Of a stretch of 64,000 nt of DNA, positions 17,194-26,113 are shown piece after piece (position 1 is the first letter of the stretch; each line of letters starts with the position of its first letter). The position numbers were made by a program, and so were the translations under genes. The notes beneath the pieces were generated by a model, which saw nothing but the letters and a program-made list of their open reading frames with translations, was not told the origin of the DNA and did no database searches. Source of the stretch: Fischerella muscicola PCC 7414 (GTDB lineage Bacteria > Cyanobacteriota > Cyanobacteriia > Cyanobacteriales > Nostocaceae); contig NZ_AJLK01000201.1 of NCBI RefSeq assembly GCF_000317205.1, positions 1-64,000 of the forward strand. The letters run 5' to 3'.

Positions 17194-17451
17194 TTATTTT
17201 CTCCACGATAACCAAATCAAGATTTATAGTTAGTATTTTTCGTGTCAATTCTTCCATAAATGCTCTTGAAATCAATTTAAGAGTAACGTCAGAAAAGTTG
17301 TCAAAAAATATTATGATTAATTAGCAAAAATTGAGTTAATTTAAAAACAAGGAGGAACTTCAGACTCTATTTGTTGCAAAATGGCAACACATGAAGATGC
17401 ACGAACGTCTTTTTTTCATCGAACCAGCAAGCCAAATTATTATCCTAGAAT

Positions 17452-19071
17452 ATGCAAGAAGGAAGCTTTACTTGGGGTCGTCTGGAAAAGGAATATCGAT
17501 CGCTAAACAAATGGATTGATTGGACATGGATAATAGTGCTGCTGGTAGCAGCTGTATTACTTTTTACCATAAATCTAGGCGGATTACCGCTACGAGACTG
17601 GGATGAAGGAACTGTGGCACAGGTTGCCAAAGAGATTTTGTACGCCCCTGCTGGTTCAATGGCTTGGCTTTACCCAACCTTAGGAGGTGAACCATACCAC
17701 AACAAACCACCGTTAATGCATTTGTTGATTGCTGGGGCTTACTCCTTGGGTGGTGTGAACGAGTGGACAGCCCGCTTACCAGGATCAATTTTAACAGCAA
17801 TATCAGTACCATTGCTGTATTGTGTAGGTAGAGAAATATTTCGTCAACGTTCTTGCGCTGTTTACAGCGCTCTAGTTTACTTAACAATGCTGCCAGTGGT
17901 GCGTCACGGGCGCTTAGCCATGTTGGATGGGGCAGTGGTATGTTTTTTTATATTGATGATGTTGTGCGTGTTGCGATCGCGGCGCAATTTACGTTATTGC
18001 CTTGGTGTCGGCATCGCTTTCGGCTTAATCTGCCTTACCAAGGGTATGTTAGGCCTACTGTTAGCTGCTGTCGCAGTCGCATTTCTGTTTTGGGATACAC
18101 CACGACTGCTGACTAGTGGTTATATGTGGGTAGGAATGCTCATAGGTAGTATACCCGTGGCTTTTTGGTATGTAGCTCAATGGTGGGAGTATGGTCGCAC
18201 CTTTACCAATGTTGGTATGTTCAGCCAATCTCTCAATCGCATTTGGTCATCTGTTGAAGGCCATTCCGGCCCACCCTGGTATTATCTATTGGAAATTCTT
18301 AAATATACTTGGCCGTGGTTAATTTTTTTACCATCCAGTTTGCATTTAGCCACAGAAAACCGTAACCTCAGTTGGGCAAAACTTGTGTTGGTATGGATGG
18401 GAGTTTATTTAGTTACTATTTCTCTGATGGAAACAAAACTTCCCTGGTATGTATTTCCTATTTATCCTAGCCTTGCCTTGGTAATCGGAGCGAAACTAGG
18501 GGAAATTGAAGATTTACCTGTGCTATCATCTTACCCACGATTTTGGGTAGTAACTTTAACCTTGCTGGCTTTGGTAGCAACTGCTGGTAGTATTTATTTC
18601 AGTTTCGTACCAACAGCAAAATCCGAATTACAGTTACAGCTAATTTTTGCAGCCGTAGCAATGACAATGGCCCTAGCAGCGATTTTGGCAGAAAGAGGCG
18701 ATCGCCAATTTCTCAAAGTTTTGTTTTGGGGGTCTTATGTTTCGCTATTCTTATTTATGAAATCTAATTACTGGGTTTGGGAATTGGCAGAACGTTATCC
18801 AGTTCAACCAGTGGCCAACATGATCCGCGAAGCAACACCATCCGGCGCAAAAATTTATACATCTAACCCTGAACACCGTCCCTCATTGAATTTTTATAGC
18901 GATCGTAATATTGTTCCTGCTTCTTTTAAACAACTGCAAGATTATTGGCAAAATCAAAAACAACCTTATTTATTACTTGACAAATCGGCTTTTTATGCTC
19001 TTCAACTTGATTCACTCAAGGTTATAGGCCAAGCAGAAGGGTGGAAACTGGTGACAAAAGATATTAAATAG
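17452..19071 (+). CDS. ArnT-like GT39/GT83 family glycosyltransferase
   Basis: 539 aa with the ArnT/PMT architecture. After a cytoplasmic N-terminus and first span comes the first periplasmic loop PLRDWDEGTVAQVAKEI, with the Asp-Glu pair that binds the polyprenyl-phosphate sugar, and then GGEPYHNKPPLMHLLIAG, typical of this group. About eleven hydrophobic spans follow and a periplasmic C-terminal domain of about 100 residues. It probably modifies a lipid or protein glycan in the envelope. ATG at 17452; no strong ribosome site. It is the third such enzyme in this block. Confidence 0.88.
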   Translation: MQEGSFTWGRLEKEYRSLNKWIDWTWIIVLLVAAVLLFTINLGGLPLRDWDEGTVAQVAKEILYAPAGSMAWLYPTLGGEPYHNKPPLMHLLIAGAYSLGGVNEWTARLPGSILTAISVPLLYCVGREIFRQRSCAVYSALVYLTMLPVVRHGRLAMLDGAVVCFFILMMLCVLRSRRNLRYCLGVGIAFGLICLTKGMLGLLLAAVAVAFLFWDTPRLLTSGYMWVGMLIGSIPVAFWYVAQWWEYGRTFTNVGMFSQSLNRIWSSVEGHSGPPWYYLLEILKYTWPWLIFLPSSLHLATENRNLSWAKLVLVWMGVYLVTISLMETKLPWYVFPIYPSLALVIGAKLGEIEDLPVLSSYPRFWVVTLTLLALVATAGSIYFSFVPTAKSELQLQLIFAAVAMTMALAAILAERGDRQFLKVLFWGSYVSLFLFMKSNYWVWELAERYPVQPVANMIREATPSGAKIYTSNPEHRPSLNFYSDRNIVPASFKQLQDYWQNQKQPYLLLDKSAFYALQLDSLKVIGQAEGWKLVTKDIK

Positions 19072-19215
19072 TTAGTTGTTGGTTGTTCGTTGTTGGTTGT
19101 TGGTGAGTCAAGCCCACTACCAAAGGCGGTTCCTGTCACGTAGACGCGTTCATAGGCTTCAAGGTAGAGTAGGGTTGTTCCAAACAACAATTAACAACCA
19201 ACTACCAACAATCAT
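19072..19215. repeat. TTGGTTG-type inverted repeats with GC-rich insert
   Basis: Left arm TTGGTTGTTCGTTGTTGGTT and right arm of CAACAATTAACAACCAACTA type enclose a GC-rich stretch (CACGTAGACGCGTTC). Intergenic repeat filler with no gene. Confidence 0.5.
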
Positions 19216-19282
19216 CAAGTATATTTTTTGATATACTAATACTGAAAACTGTGGAAGAGGATATCCATCCCAGGAGCATTAC

Positions 19283-19657
19283 TCACTGGGATTTTCTTCC
19301 CTCCTCTATTTCTATCTTTGGTGACGAGATGTCGCTGTTACGATTTTGCTGATACATAGAAATTATACCAAAAACAATAGCGCTTCCTACAACCACAGCT
19401 AGCAAAGGACTTTTGACAACGAAGAAATCTCGGATGATCCTGGCTAGAGGTCGGCTTTGACGGCGTAATGTCGAAGAAATCATCATCTGTCTTAAGGTGA
19501 ACGGATCACGGACATAGTGGCCGCTTTTACAAACAACTAGCCTTTGGTGACAATACGGGCAGCTAAACAATCCAACATAACTTTTTACTGGTATGGGCGT
19601 AGAATTCTGGCAAATGGGGCAAGTTAAATAATGATTATCAAAAGTGTGTGTATTCAT
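19283..19657 (-). CDS. Small zinc-ribbon membrane protein, unknown function
   Basis: 124 aa. An N-terminal zinc ribbon (CPICQN at about 14-19 and CPYCHQ at about 33-38) is followed by a basic linker rich in Arg and one membrane span (LLAVVVGSAIVFGIISMY, about 85-103), then a short polar tail. The zinc ribbon would face the cytoplasm. The ATG has GAGG five bases upstream, which supports the start. No family name recognised. Confidence 0.72.
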   Translation of the reverse strand: MNTHTFDNHYLTCPICQNSTPIPVKSYVGLFSCPYCHQRLVVCKSGHYVRDPFTLRQMMISSTLRRQSRPLARIIRDFFVVKSPLLAVVVGSAIVFGIISMYQQNRNSDISSPKIEIEEGRKSQ

Positions 19658-20114
19658 CTACCTCGTCCGCTTAGTCCACTTACTGGCTTCATAACAATAG
19701 CTATATTGAATTCCTGCTGAAAATGCGTGTAGATTTCCCCGACCATAATTCTCTCTCATTTAAGCATTATCGCCACATAAATGTCGCACACTAGAAAATT
19801 TTTAACCAAAGCTTTGTAAATTTCGCAAAGATATATAGATACTTTGCCCAAATTGACTTTTTCCAGTAGTAGGGTAAAGGTGAAGGGGGAACGGTAAAAG
19901 TCATTATTTGTACCTTTAACCAAATAGGGATAGTTAGTATTATTTGATCTTTCGGATCTAGCCTTTTGGCAAAGACTCCCGATCCAAAATCCAAAATTGG
20001 TATAACCTTTTTCCTTTACCCTATCTCCTGACTTGTCTGGTTGCTAAATGATCACTCACAATGAAAAGTAAGACATAAAAATTTAAATTTTTTATTAGAT
20101 TTACTCCTCACTCA
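19658..20114. other. Intergenic region between divergent genes
   Basis: 457 bp with no gene seen. It separates the divergent zinc-ribbon and ClC genes, so both promoters should lie here. Short repeats of the GATCCAAAATCCAAAATTGG type are near 19980. No operator could be assigned. Confidence 0.4.
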
Positions 20115-22019
20115 ATGACTCTCCTGCCTCCGACAGAACTCAGGAAGGTGACTGAAAAACCTACCTTTGGTTTCCCTTCCTTCCGTTTAACCTATTTAGT
20201 TAATCGTTTTCAACCATCTCCAGAAACAGTTGTGTTACTTCTAGCCTTGCTTATTGGCAGTGGTAGTGGTATGGGTGTGGTGACATTTCATTATTTAATC
20301 CAGCTGATCCATCATTTGATGCTGGAAAATTTAATGAGTGTGATCGGTGTTTGGGGTGCTTGGACTTTAGCTTGCGTTCCTATTTTAGGTGGACTAATTG
20401 TTGGTTTAATGCGCTGGCGAACCCAAGACTTTGGCCCCGGACTTTCATCATTGATTGCTGCTTCTCAAAAGGGAGAAATCAAACGACAGCTGCGGCCAGT
20501 CACCAAAATGTTAGCAGCAGCTGTCTCCTTGGGAAGTGGTGCTTCTTTGGGGCCAGAAGGGCCTAGTGTAGAAATTGGCGCCAATTTTGGGATGCTGCTG
20601 TCTGTGGTTTTACAAGTATCACAAGAACGTCAGCGTCTATTATTAGGTGCTGGTGCAGCTGCTGGTTTAGCAGCTGGATTTAATGCTCCGATCGCAGGTG
20701 TTTTTTTTGCATTAGAAGTAGTATTGGGAGCAACATCATTTGCGACTTCTGCGGTAAGTGTAGTGCTACTAGCAGCAGTAGTCGCAGCGTTAATTGCTCA
20801 TATTGGTTTGGGAGGACAACCCGCTTTTGCCTTACCTGTTTACCAAGTCCGTAGTCCATTAGAGTTACCACTCTATCTTGGCTTGGGTTTATGGGCAAGT
20901 TTGGTGTCTTTAATTTATACGCAATTAATTCGCCTCGCAAAAGCTTGCTTTGCAGGTAAAGTTCCTGGTTTTTCTAGTTTAGGAAAAATACCATTACCTA
21001 TTCATCCTATTATTGGTGGACTTATTATTGGTATTTGCGCTTTATATTTACCGCAAATTTTAGGTATTGGTTATGAAACAGTAGAAGCAATGCTACAAGA
21101 TGTAGAGTTTTCATTGCAGCTGTTAATTTTGCTGTTGGTAGTAAAATTGGTTATAACAGCAATTAGTGTTGGCAGTGGTTTTGTTGGTGGTGTATTTGCA
21201 CCCGCAATGTTTTTGGGTGCTTCTTTAGGTTCTGCCTATGCAAAAATTTTGGCAAATGTAGCGCCTGCAATGAGTGGTTTTATGGCAGCACCCCCTGCTT
21301 ATGCAACGGTAGGAATGGCTGCCGTACTTGCTGCTAGTGTGAGAGCGCCATTAACGGCAATTTTATTATTATTTGAATTAACGCGGGATTACCGCATTGT
21401 GTTACCGTTAATGGCAGCTGTCGGTTTAAGTGTTTGGCTAGTGGAGCGGATAAGGCCCAATTCAAACTCCAACTCCAATCTTCAACAAATAGGTCTTTCG
21501 GAATTGAAAGACGAACAAGCAGAAATTTTACAGCAAATTCTTGTCCAAGAAGCTATGCATCCTTGTCCGAAAAAACTGCCAGCAACCATGACAGTGATCG
21601 AGGCAGCTTTAGAAATGACACGCGATCGCACCCGCAGTGCTTTAGTAGTAAATGAATTAGGGCAATTAGTTGGTATCCTCTCTTTAGAAGATATCAACCG
21701 TACCCTTTCTGCTTGGCAAACTTACCCAGATTCATCAACTGCAAATCAAGGCGATCTATCCAATCAAACCCTAATTGATATTTGTACCACTGATATTCTC
21801 TATGCTCATCAAGATGAACCCTTATCTGAAGCCTTGGATCGCATGTCTCTTCGCGGCTTGCATCAGTTACCAGTAGTAGCGTCAGATAACCCCGAACAAA
21901 TTTTAGGATTACTAGAACGGGAACAAATTGCTTTAACTTGTAATGTGGCAGTCACCCGTAAAGCTCTCTGCCACTATCTACCATTGGTAACAACAACAGA
22001 TGTGGTCGCTAGTCATTAG
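20115..22019 (+). CDS. ClC family chloride channel/transporter with CBS pair
   Basis: 634 aa. The ClC core (residues about 30-440) carries the selectivity motifs GSGASLGPEGPS (GxxxxP helix, Ser/Glu gate), GFNAPIAGVFFALE and GSGFVGGVFAPAMFLGASLG. The Glu in GPEGP is the external gate glutamate of H+/Cl- exchangers. The C-terminal part (about 475-610) is a CBS domain pair (EAMHPCPKKLPATMTVIEAA and LSEALDRMSLRGLHQLPVV), which usually senses adenine nucleotides. Located in the cytoplasmic or thylakoid membrane. Start ATG at 20115; gene unlinked to its neighbours. Confidence 0.95.
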   Translation: MTLLPPTELRKVTEKPTFGFPSFRLTYLVNRFQPSPETVVLLLALLIGSGSGMGVVTFHYLIQLIHHLMLENLMSVIGVWGAWTLACVPILGGLIVGLMRWRTQDFGPGLSSLIAASQKGEIKRQLRPVTKMLAAAVSLGSGASLGPEGPSVEIGANFGMLLSVVLQVSQERQRLLLGAGAAAGLAAGFNAPIAGVFFALEVVLGATSFATSAVSVVLLAAVVAALIAHIGLGGQPAFALPVYQVRSPLELPLYLGLGLWASLVSLIYTQLIRLAKACFAGKVPGFSSLGKIPLPIHPIIGGLIIGICALYLPQILGIGYETVEAMLQDVEFSLQLLILLLVVKLVITAISVGSGFVGGVFAPAMFLGASLGSAYAKILANVAPAMSGFMAAPPAYATVGMAAVLAASVRAPLTAILLLFELTRDYRIVLPLMAAVGLSVWLVERIRPNSNSNSNLQQIGLSELKDEQAEILQQILVQEAMHPCPKKLPATMTVIEAALEMTRDRTRSALVVNELGQLVGILSLEDINRTLSAWQTYPDSSTANQGDLSNQTLIDICTTDILYAHQDEPLSEALDRMSLRGLHQLPVVASDNPEQILGLLEREQIALTCNVAVTRKALCHYLPLVTTTDVVASH

Positions 22020-22106
22020 TTATTAGTCAATGGTCAATAGTCAATGGTCAATACTATTGACTATGACTATTGACTATGGACTCTGGACACTTGACCATTA
22101 ACTATA
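22020..22106. repeat. GTCAATAGTCAATGG short repeats
   Basis: Repeated ATAGTCAATGGTCA units followed by inverted TGACTATTGACTATGG units fill the convergent gap between the ClC gene and cyAbrB2. They could form a long imperfect hairpin and act as a shared terminator. Confidence 0.5.
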
Positions 22107-22520
22107 TTATGCTGTTGCTTCTAGAACTTCGGCCTCTTCTCTTTCATCTGAGTCTATCTGTCTCAGACGAATGTGCTTTTTACCCAAAGTAATGATAAAC
22201 TCATCTCCGGGTTTGAGATTCATCTGTTTGGTGTAAGCAGAACCAATTAACAAATTGCCGTTAGACTGCACACTAATTCTGTAGCTAGCACTGCGTCCTC
22301 CACGGCCATTTGCGCTAGGTGCGCTATCTAACTGAATGCCTTCGGCATCAATTAGAGCATTCAAGAATTTCATCATGTTGACGCGCTCTATACCATTTTT
22401 TGTCACAGTATAGTAGCCACACTGTTTAGCTTTTTCTTCTTTGCTCAGATTTTCTAGTTCTTTGACTTTCTTGAGCAACTCTTCGCCGGTTAGGGGTTCA
22501 ATTTTTTTCTGTTTAGCCAT
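22107..22520 (-). CDS. cyAbrB2 transcriptional regulator
   Basis: 137-aa cyanobacterial AbrB protein. The family's N-terminal half has PLTGEELLKKVKEL, KAKQCGYYTVTKNG and NMMKFLNALIDAEGIQLD. The C-terminal AbrB-like DNA-binding part contains SYRISVQSNGNLLIGSAYTK and LKPGDEFIITLGKKHIRL. NGRGGRSASY distinguishes the cyAbrB2 clade from cyAbrB1/CalA. Members regulate carbon and nitrogen metabolism and hydrogenase genes and bind DNA broadly (family knowledge). ATG at 22520 is preferred; a TTG one codon earlier is in frame. Confidence 0.93.
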   Translation of the reverse strand: MAKQKKIEPLTGEELLKKVKELENLSKEEKAKQCGYYTVTKNGIERVNMMKFLNALIDAEGIQLDSAPSANGRGGRSASYRISVQSNGNLLIGSAYTKQMNLKPGDEFIITLGKKHIRLRQIDSDEREEAEVLEATA

Positions 22521-22918
22521 CAACTTAGAGCGAAAATGAACGAACGATTGAGTGAGTTGAATCGATTTTATTTTAGCTGACCTTGAGGAAGTGATAACAC
22601 AATCCTTTTATTTTTATATCAGCTACCGCAAAGTATATTACACAAATCAGCAAATTTTTGCAGGTCTATTAATATTTACTATGCAATCTAATTTAAAGAA
22701 TATGGCTGAAGCTGATAAATATCTCTAGTTTATGAAAGACTGCTACACTGTAATCTATATTTGTTTAAGTTTCCTAAAGCATAGCTAAAAAAGTAGTCTA
22801 CTTACACTTGTTTGATAATTGGCACACAGAACGATAAGTAAAACTGATCCTTAGTTATTGGTTGTTGGTGGTTGATTGAAACACCAAACAACAAACAACA
22901 AATAAAAACTTTACGAGA
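22521..22918. other. Intergenic region between divergent regulators
   Basis: 398 bp of AT-rich sequence, with a TTGGTTGTTGGTGGTT / AACACCAAACAACAAAC repeat near 22857-22905 just before the Rrf2 start. No gene seen. It must hold the promoters of both cyAbrB2 and the Rrf2 gene. Confidence 0.4.
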
Positions 22919-23362
22919 ATGAAACTAACTACCAAAGGACATTACAGTGTCAAAGCTTTGCTAGATTTGAGTTTACAAGCGAATTATGGGCCTGTTTCCA
23001 CTAAAGCGATCGCCTCTCGTCAAGATATCCCTGCTCCTTACCTAGAAAAACTGCTAATAGAAATGCGTCGTGCTGGGTTAGTAAAATCTATTCGTGGTAG
23101 CATCGGCGGATACCAACTAGCAAGGAAACCAGCACAAATATCTTTAGGCGAAATATTAGAAGCAGTTGGTGAAACAATAGAACCTTTACCTCATCATCAA
23201 GCTTCCCCAGGACAAACAGAAGATTGGGTAACATTTACTCTTTGGCAAAGGCTGCACCAAAAATTGAAAGAAGCATTGTACAGTATTACTTTGGCAGACC
23301 TTTATTACGATGCTCGCAGTTGGCAAGCCTCCCTTGGAGAAGAAGCCAGTTTTATTATTTAG
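22919..23362 (+). CDS. Rrf2 family transcriptional regulator without cysteines
   Basis: 147 aa with an N-terminal winged helix (MKLTTKGHYSVKALLDLSLQ), IPAPYLEKLLIEMRRAGLV and the Rrf2 wing signature GSIGGYQLAR. IscR-type members bind a [2Fe-2S] cluster through three Cys in the region after residue 90; this protein has no Cys at all, so it cannot ligate a cluster in the usual way. The signal it senses is unknown. It is followed 70 bp later by cobD on the same strand. Confidence 0.9.
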   Translation: MKLTTKGHYSVKALLDLSLQANYGPVSTKAIASRQDIPAPYLEKLLIEMRRAGLVKSIRGSIGGYQLARKPAQISLGEILEAVGETIEPLPHHQASPGQTEDWVTFTLWQRLHQKLKEALYSITLADLYYDARSWQASLGEEASFII

Positions 23363-23432
23363 TCATTAGTTATTCGTTGGTTGTTGGTTGTTGGTTGTAA
23401 CACAAAACAACATACAACATAACAAATGACAA

Positions 23433-24398
23433 ATGAATTCTGTGATTGTTTTAATCCTTGCAGCTTATTTAGACTATATCATTGGCGATCCTTGGGGATG
23501 GCCTCATCCTGTGCGAGTAATGGGGTGGATAATTTCTTGCTTCAGCAAATTTGCTTTAACATATTGTTACAATCCTCTCACACAACGTTTAGCAGGAATA
23601 TTATTAGGTATTTTCTTGGTCATTGGTAGCGGGATTTTTGGCTATTTGATAATACAAACTACTAAATCCCTACACCCGTTGTTGGGAATTGCCATAGAAA
23701 TCATTCTCTTAGCTAGTTGTTTTGCTGCTAAAAGTTTGCGAGTCGCAGCCCAAACAGTTTTACAACCTTTAACATTAGGAAAAATCCAGGATGCTCGTTG
23801 TACCCTGAGTAACTATGTTGGTCGAGATACGGAAAATCTCACAGAATTAGAAATTTTACGAGCAGTTCTGGAAACAGTCACAGAAAATGCAATTGATGGA
23901 GTCACAGCTCCTCTTTTTTATGCAATAGTTGGTGCATTTTTGCCATTGATTGGCCCAGTTCCCTTAGCTTTGGCATATAAAGCTAGCAGTACACTTGATT
24001 CAATGGTAGGTTATCCACAAGCACCCTATACCTATTTGGGCTGGTTTAGTGCGCGCTTAGAAGATGGTTTCACTTGGATTCCTTGTCGATTAACAGTCAT
24101 CACCATAGCACTGCTGTCGGGTAAACCTTTGCATGTCATCCACATTTGTCAGCGCGATGCACCTAATGATCCCAGTCCCAATTCTGGTTGGAGTGAGTGT
24201 GCTTATGCTGCTACCTTAGGTGTACAGCTAGGAGGAACTAATTGGTATCGCGGCGTGGCTAAACATAAACCTTTGTTGGGAGAAGCTACTCATCCAATCA
24301 CCCCGGCTAGTATTGAGCAAGCGTTGCAAATAACTCGATATTGCTTTTTGTTATGGTTAGGGGTAATGACTCTGTTGTTATTTGCCATAAAAAGGTAA
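23433..24398 (+). CDS. cobD: Adenosylcobinamide-phosphate synthase (CobD/CbiB)
   Basis: Membrane enzyme that joins aminopropanol (or its phosphate) to adenosylcobyric acid in cobalamin synthesis. 321 aa with the N-terminal signature YLDYIIGDPWGWPHPVRVMG and the middle motif SNYVGRDTENLTELEILRA, then TVTENAIDGVTAPLFYA, and a C-terminal span. Four to five membrane segments are visible. Start ATG at 23433. Cobalamin or pseudocobalamin synthesis is usual in cyanobacteria; no other cob genes are adjacent. Confidence 0.95.
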   Translation: MNSVIVLILAAYLDYIIGDPWGWPHPVRVMGWIISCFSKFALTYCYNPLTQRLAGILLGIFLVIGSGIFGYLIIQTTKSLHPLLGIAIEIILLASCFAAKSLRVAAQTVLQPLTLGKIQDARCTLSNYVGRDTENLTELEILRAVLETVTENAIDGVTAPLFYAIVGAFLPLIGPVPLALAYKASSTLDSMVGYPQAPYTYLGWFSARLEDGFTWIPCRLTVITIALLSGKPLHVIHICQRDAPNDPSPNSGWSECAYAATLGVQLGGTNWYRGVAKHKPLLGEATHPITPASIEQALQITRYCFLLWLGVMTLLLFAIKR

Positions 24399-24505
24399 TC
24401 ATGAAAATAGGGAATAGGGAATTGGTAGCTTGATTGCTTCTCATTTCCTACGATTCCTGATGACTCAGTTTTTTAGTATAAAATTTGCTCGGGGGATACT
24501 GGTAT

Positions 24506-25063
24506 ATGACAATTTCTACCGTTTCTACCAAAGCTAAAGTGGTTGAGATTCTCTCATCTGAGGAACTCCGTCGTACCGTAAATCGCCTTGCTTCTCAAAT
24601 TGTGGAAAAGACGCGCGATTTATCCCAGTTAGTGCTGCTTGGTATTTATACCAGAGGAGTACCCTTAGCACAACTACTAGCACGTCAAATTGAAGCACTT
24701 GAAGGTGTATCTGTGCCGGTAGGAGCCTTAGATATAACATTTTATCGCGACGACCTCGACCAGATAGGGCTGCGGACTCCTGCAAAGACCGAGATATCTT
24801 TTGATTTAACAGATAAAATTGTCGTACTTGTAGATGATGTGATCTTTAAAGGAAGAACAGTTCGTGCTGCTTTAAATGCTGTAAACGAGTATGGTAGACC
24901 AGAAGTAATTCGTCTAGCTGTACTGGTAGATAGAGGCCATCGCGAGGTTCCAATACATCCAGATTTTGTCGGTAAACAGCTACCCACGGCCAAAGAAGAA
25001 ATTGTCAAGGTTTATTTACAAGATATAGATGGAACAGATGCAGTTGAACTGATTGCAGATTAG
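24506..25063 (+). CDS. pyrR: PyrR, pyrimidine regulator / uracil phosphoribosyltransferase
   Basis: 185 aa, PRTase type I fold. The PRPP-binding motif is [18 protein letters not shown]; the hood region reads [14 protein letters not shown], and [14 protein letters not shown] forms the first strand-loop. PyrR of Bacillus binds pyr mRNA to attenuate transcription; in cyanobacteria it may be only a UPRTase, as no pyr genes are nearby. The ATG at 24506 ([11 protein letters not shown]) has a GGGGGA about 10 nt upstream and is preferred over a frame-open TTG at 24485. Confidence 0.93.
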   Translation: MTISTVSTKAKVVEILSSEELRRTVNRLASQIVEKTRDLSQLVLLGIYTRGVPLAQLLARQIEALEGVSVPVGALDITFYRDDLDQIGLRTPAKTEISFDLTDKIVVLVDDVIFKGRTVRAALNAVNEYGRPEVIRLAVLVDRGHREVPIHPDFVGKQLPTAKEEIVKVYLQDIDGTDAVELIAD

Positions 25064-25083
25064 TTTATAAAAATTAAGATCCC

Positions 25084-25272
25084 CGTTCCCAAGGTGTGGG
25101 CAGATTTGATTTACGACGCACGCGCTATTTTGGACTCGCTAAAACTCATTTACAACATATTGCTAGTGCTTGTGCAATCAATCTAAGTCGGTTTTTTGCT
25201 TGGTCAAATCATCTGGCTCCAGTTCACACTCGCACTAGTTCTTTTGCTAGATTACGTTTTCATTGTGCTTAA
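25084..25272 (+). pseudogene. C-terminal remnant of an IS transposase (IS1182/IS5-like)
   Basis: A reading frame without start encodes RFDLRRTRYFGLAKTHLQHI followed by an ASACAINLSRFFAW-type helix, and ends TRTSSFARLRFHCA and a TAA at 25270. The order Arg-Tyr-x-Gly-Leu-Ala-Lys-Thr-x-Leu-Gln-His and Ala-Ile-Asn-Leu-x-Arg followed by Thr-Arg-x-Ser-x-Phe-Ala is that of the C-terminus of DDE transposases of the IS1182/IS5 type. About 63 codons remain, with the catalytic domain and the IS ends gone. It abuts the pyrR stop, so the element probably inserted after pyrR and was deleted. Confidence 0.7.
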
Positions 25273-25350
25273 CTAGCAAATTATTTTCTTTAATCATTTG
25301 CTGACTCTCCAGGTACACTTGCTTGTACTTTGGTCACAGTTTCTCTTGCT

Positions 25351-25382
25351 AAAAAAGATACCCCTCGACCGGGTACCTTTTT
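25351..25382. terminator. Bidirectional terminator-like hairpin
   Basis: AAAAAG-A-TACCC pairs with GGGTA-C-CTTTTT around a 7-nt loop, with an A-run on the left and a T-run on the right. It may end pyrR (or old transposase) transcription on the plus strand. Confidence 0.6.
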
Positions 25383-25518
25383 CATCTTACTTGCTGTTTG
25401 TTACCTGTTTCCTCTGTTTCTTCACTCTTGGGGGGTCTGACCCCTTATTCGCCAGCTGTATCTTCAGATGGAATGGCTTTGATCTTAAAGTTCTTAACCC
25501 GAACTCAGGTTACTAAAT

Positions 25519-25548
25519 GTAGAGACGCGATGTTCCTCGCGTCTCTAC
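25519..25548. repeat. GACGCGA palindrome of the interspersed GTAGAGACG family
   Basis: 12-nt arms GTAGAGACGCGA / TCGCGTCTCTAC with a TGTTCC loop. The same element in the opposite orientation (loop GGAACA) is at 52165-52194. It lies immediately downstream of the 25570-25770 gene. Confidence 0.75.
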
Positions 25549-25569
25549 CCATCAACTACCAACAATTAT

Positions 25570-25770
25570 TTAACTCATCGCAGCATTACTGCGGTCATAG
25601 GTTATGCGAGCATTGGGGTCTATTTTCCCTTGAGTCGGGTTCCAGTAGTGAGACATTTCTCCAGGAAGACCCAATTCTTCCCCTGCACGTTCTAGCATCG
25701 ATTGTTGCCGATTTTTGATCAGCTGATAATGACGCACCATTAAAGCACGAGCTTTGTCTTGGGTAGACAT
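25570..25770 (-). CDS. Small conserved-looking cyanobacterial protein, 66 aa
   Basis: Helical, soluble small protein: MSTQDKARALMVRHYQLIKN at the start, a QSMLERAGEELGL helix, then a Pro/Asn-rich tail with GKIDPNARITYDRSNAAMS. A strong Shine-Dalgarno (GGGAGGA, about 9 nt before the ATG) supports translation. No function recognised. Isolated on the minus strand, with a palindromic repeat directly after its stop. Confidence 0.78.
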   Translation of the reverse strand: MSTQDKARALMVRHYQLIKNRQQSMLERAGEELGLPGEMSHYWNPTQGKIDPNARITYDRSNAAMS

Positions 25771-26113
25771 ACCAGAGTCCTCCCTGTTGTTTTATTTGAT
25801 TGATTTGTTTATCCCTATTAATAAGATAGCAGTAAAAATCTGTATAATAAGTTACGGAATGATACATTTTAATAAAAATTCATATTTTAATGACTGCTAA
25901 GGGCAAAAGAAAAAATTTTTATTACTGTTGTTTCATCTTCATAGCCCTTTATTGGTATGGCTGGAGTGGTGAATCTTTGCCCACTCCACTAAGTATTGGT
26001 TAATGAGAAAAAATCTGGTTAATAGATCATTCTCAAGATTCAAGATTAATGAATTCATAGTTACAATTATTTAAGTTACATAAATAAAAATAAATAAAAG
26101 CCTAGCCATTCAC
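25771..26113. other. Intergenic region between divergent genes, with a small hairpin
   Basis: 343 bp, AT-rich. At 25962-25988 TGGAGTGG and CCACTCCA form a perfect 8-bp stem with an 11-nt loop. It has no T-run, so it is not a classical terminator. Promoters for the 66-aa gene and the methyltransferase gene should be here. Confidence 0.4.

Noticed and set aside
25398-25718. Plus-strand frame of 106 codons
   Set aside because: Overlaps the palindrome and lies antisense to the well-supported 66-aa gene with a strong Shine-Dalgarno.
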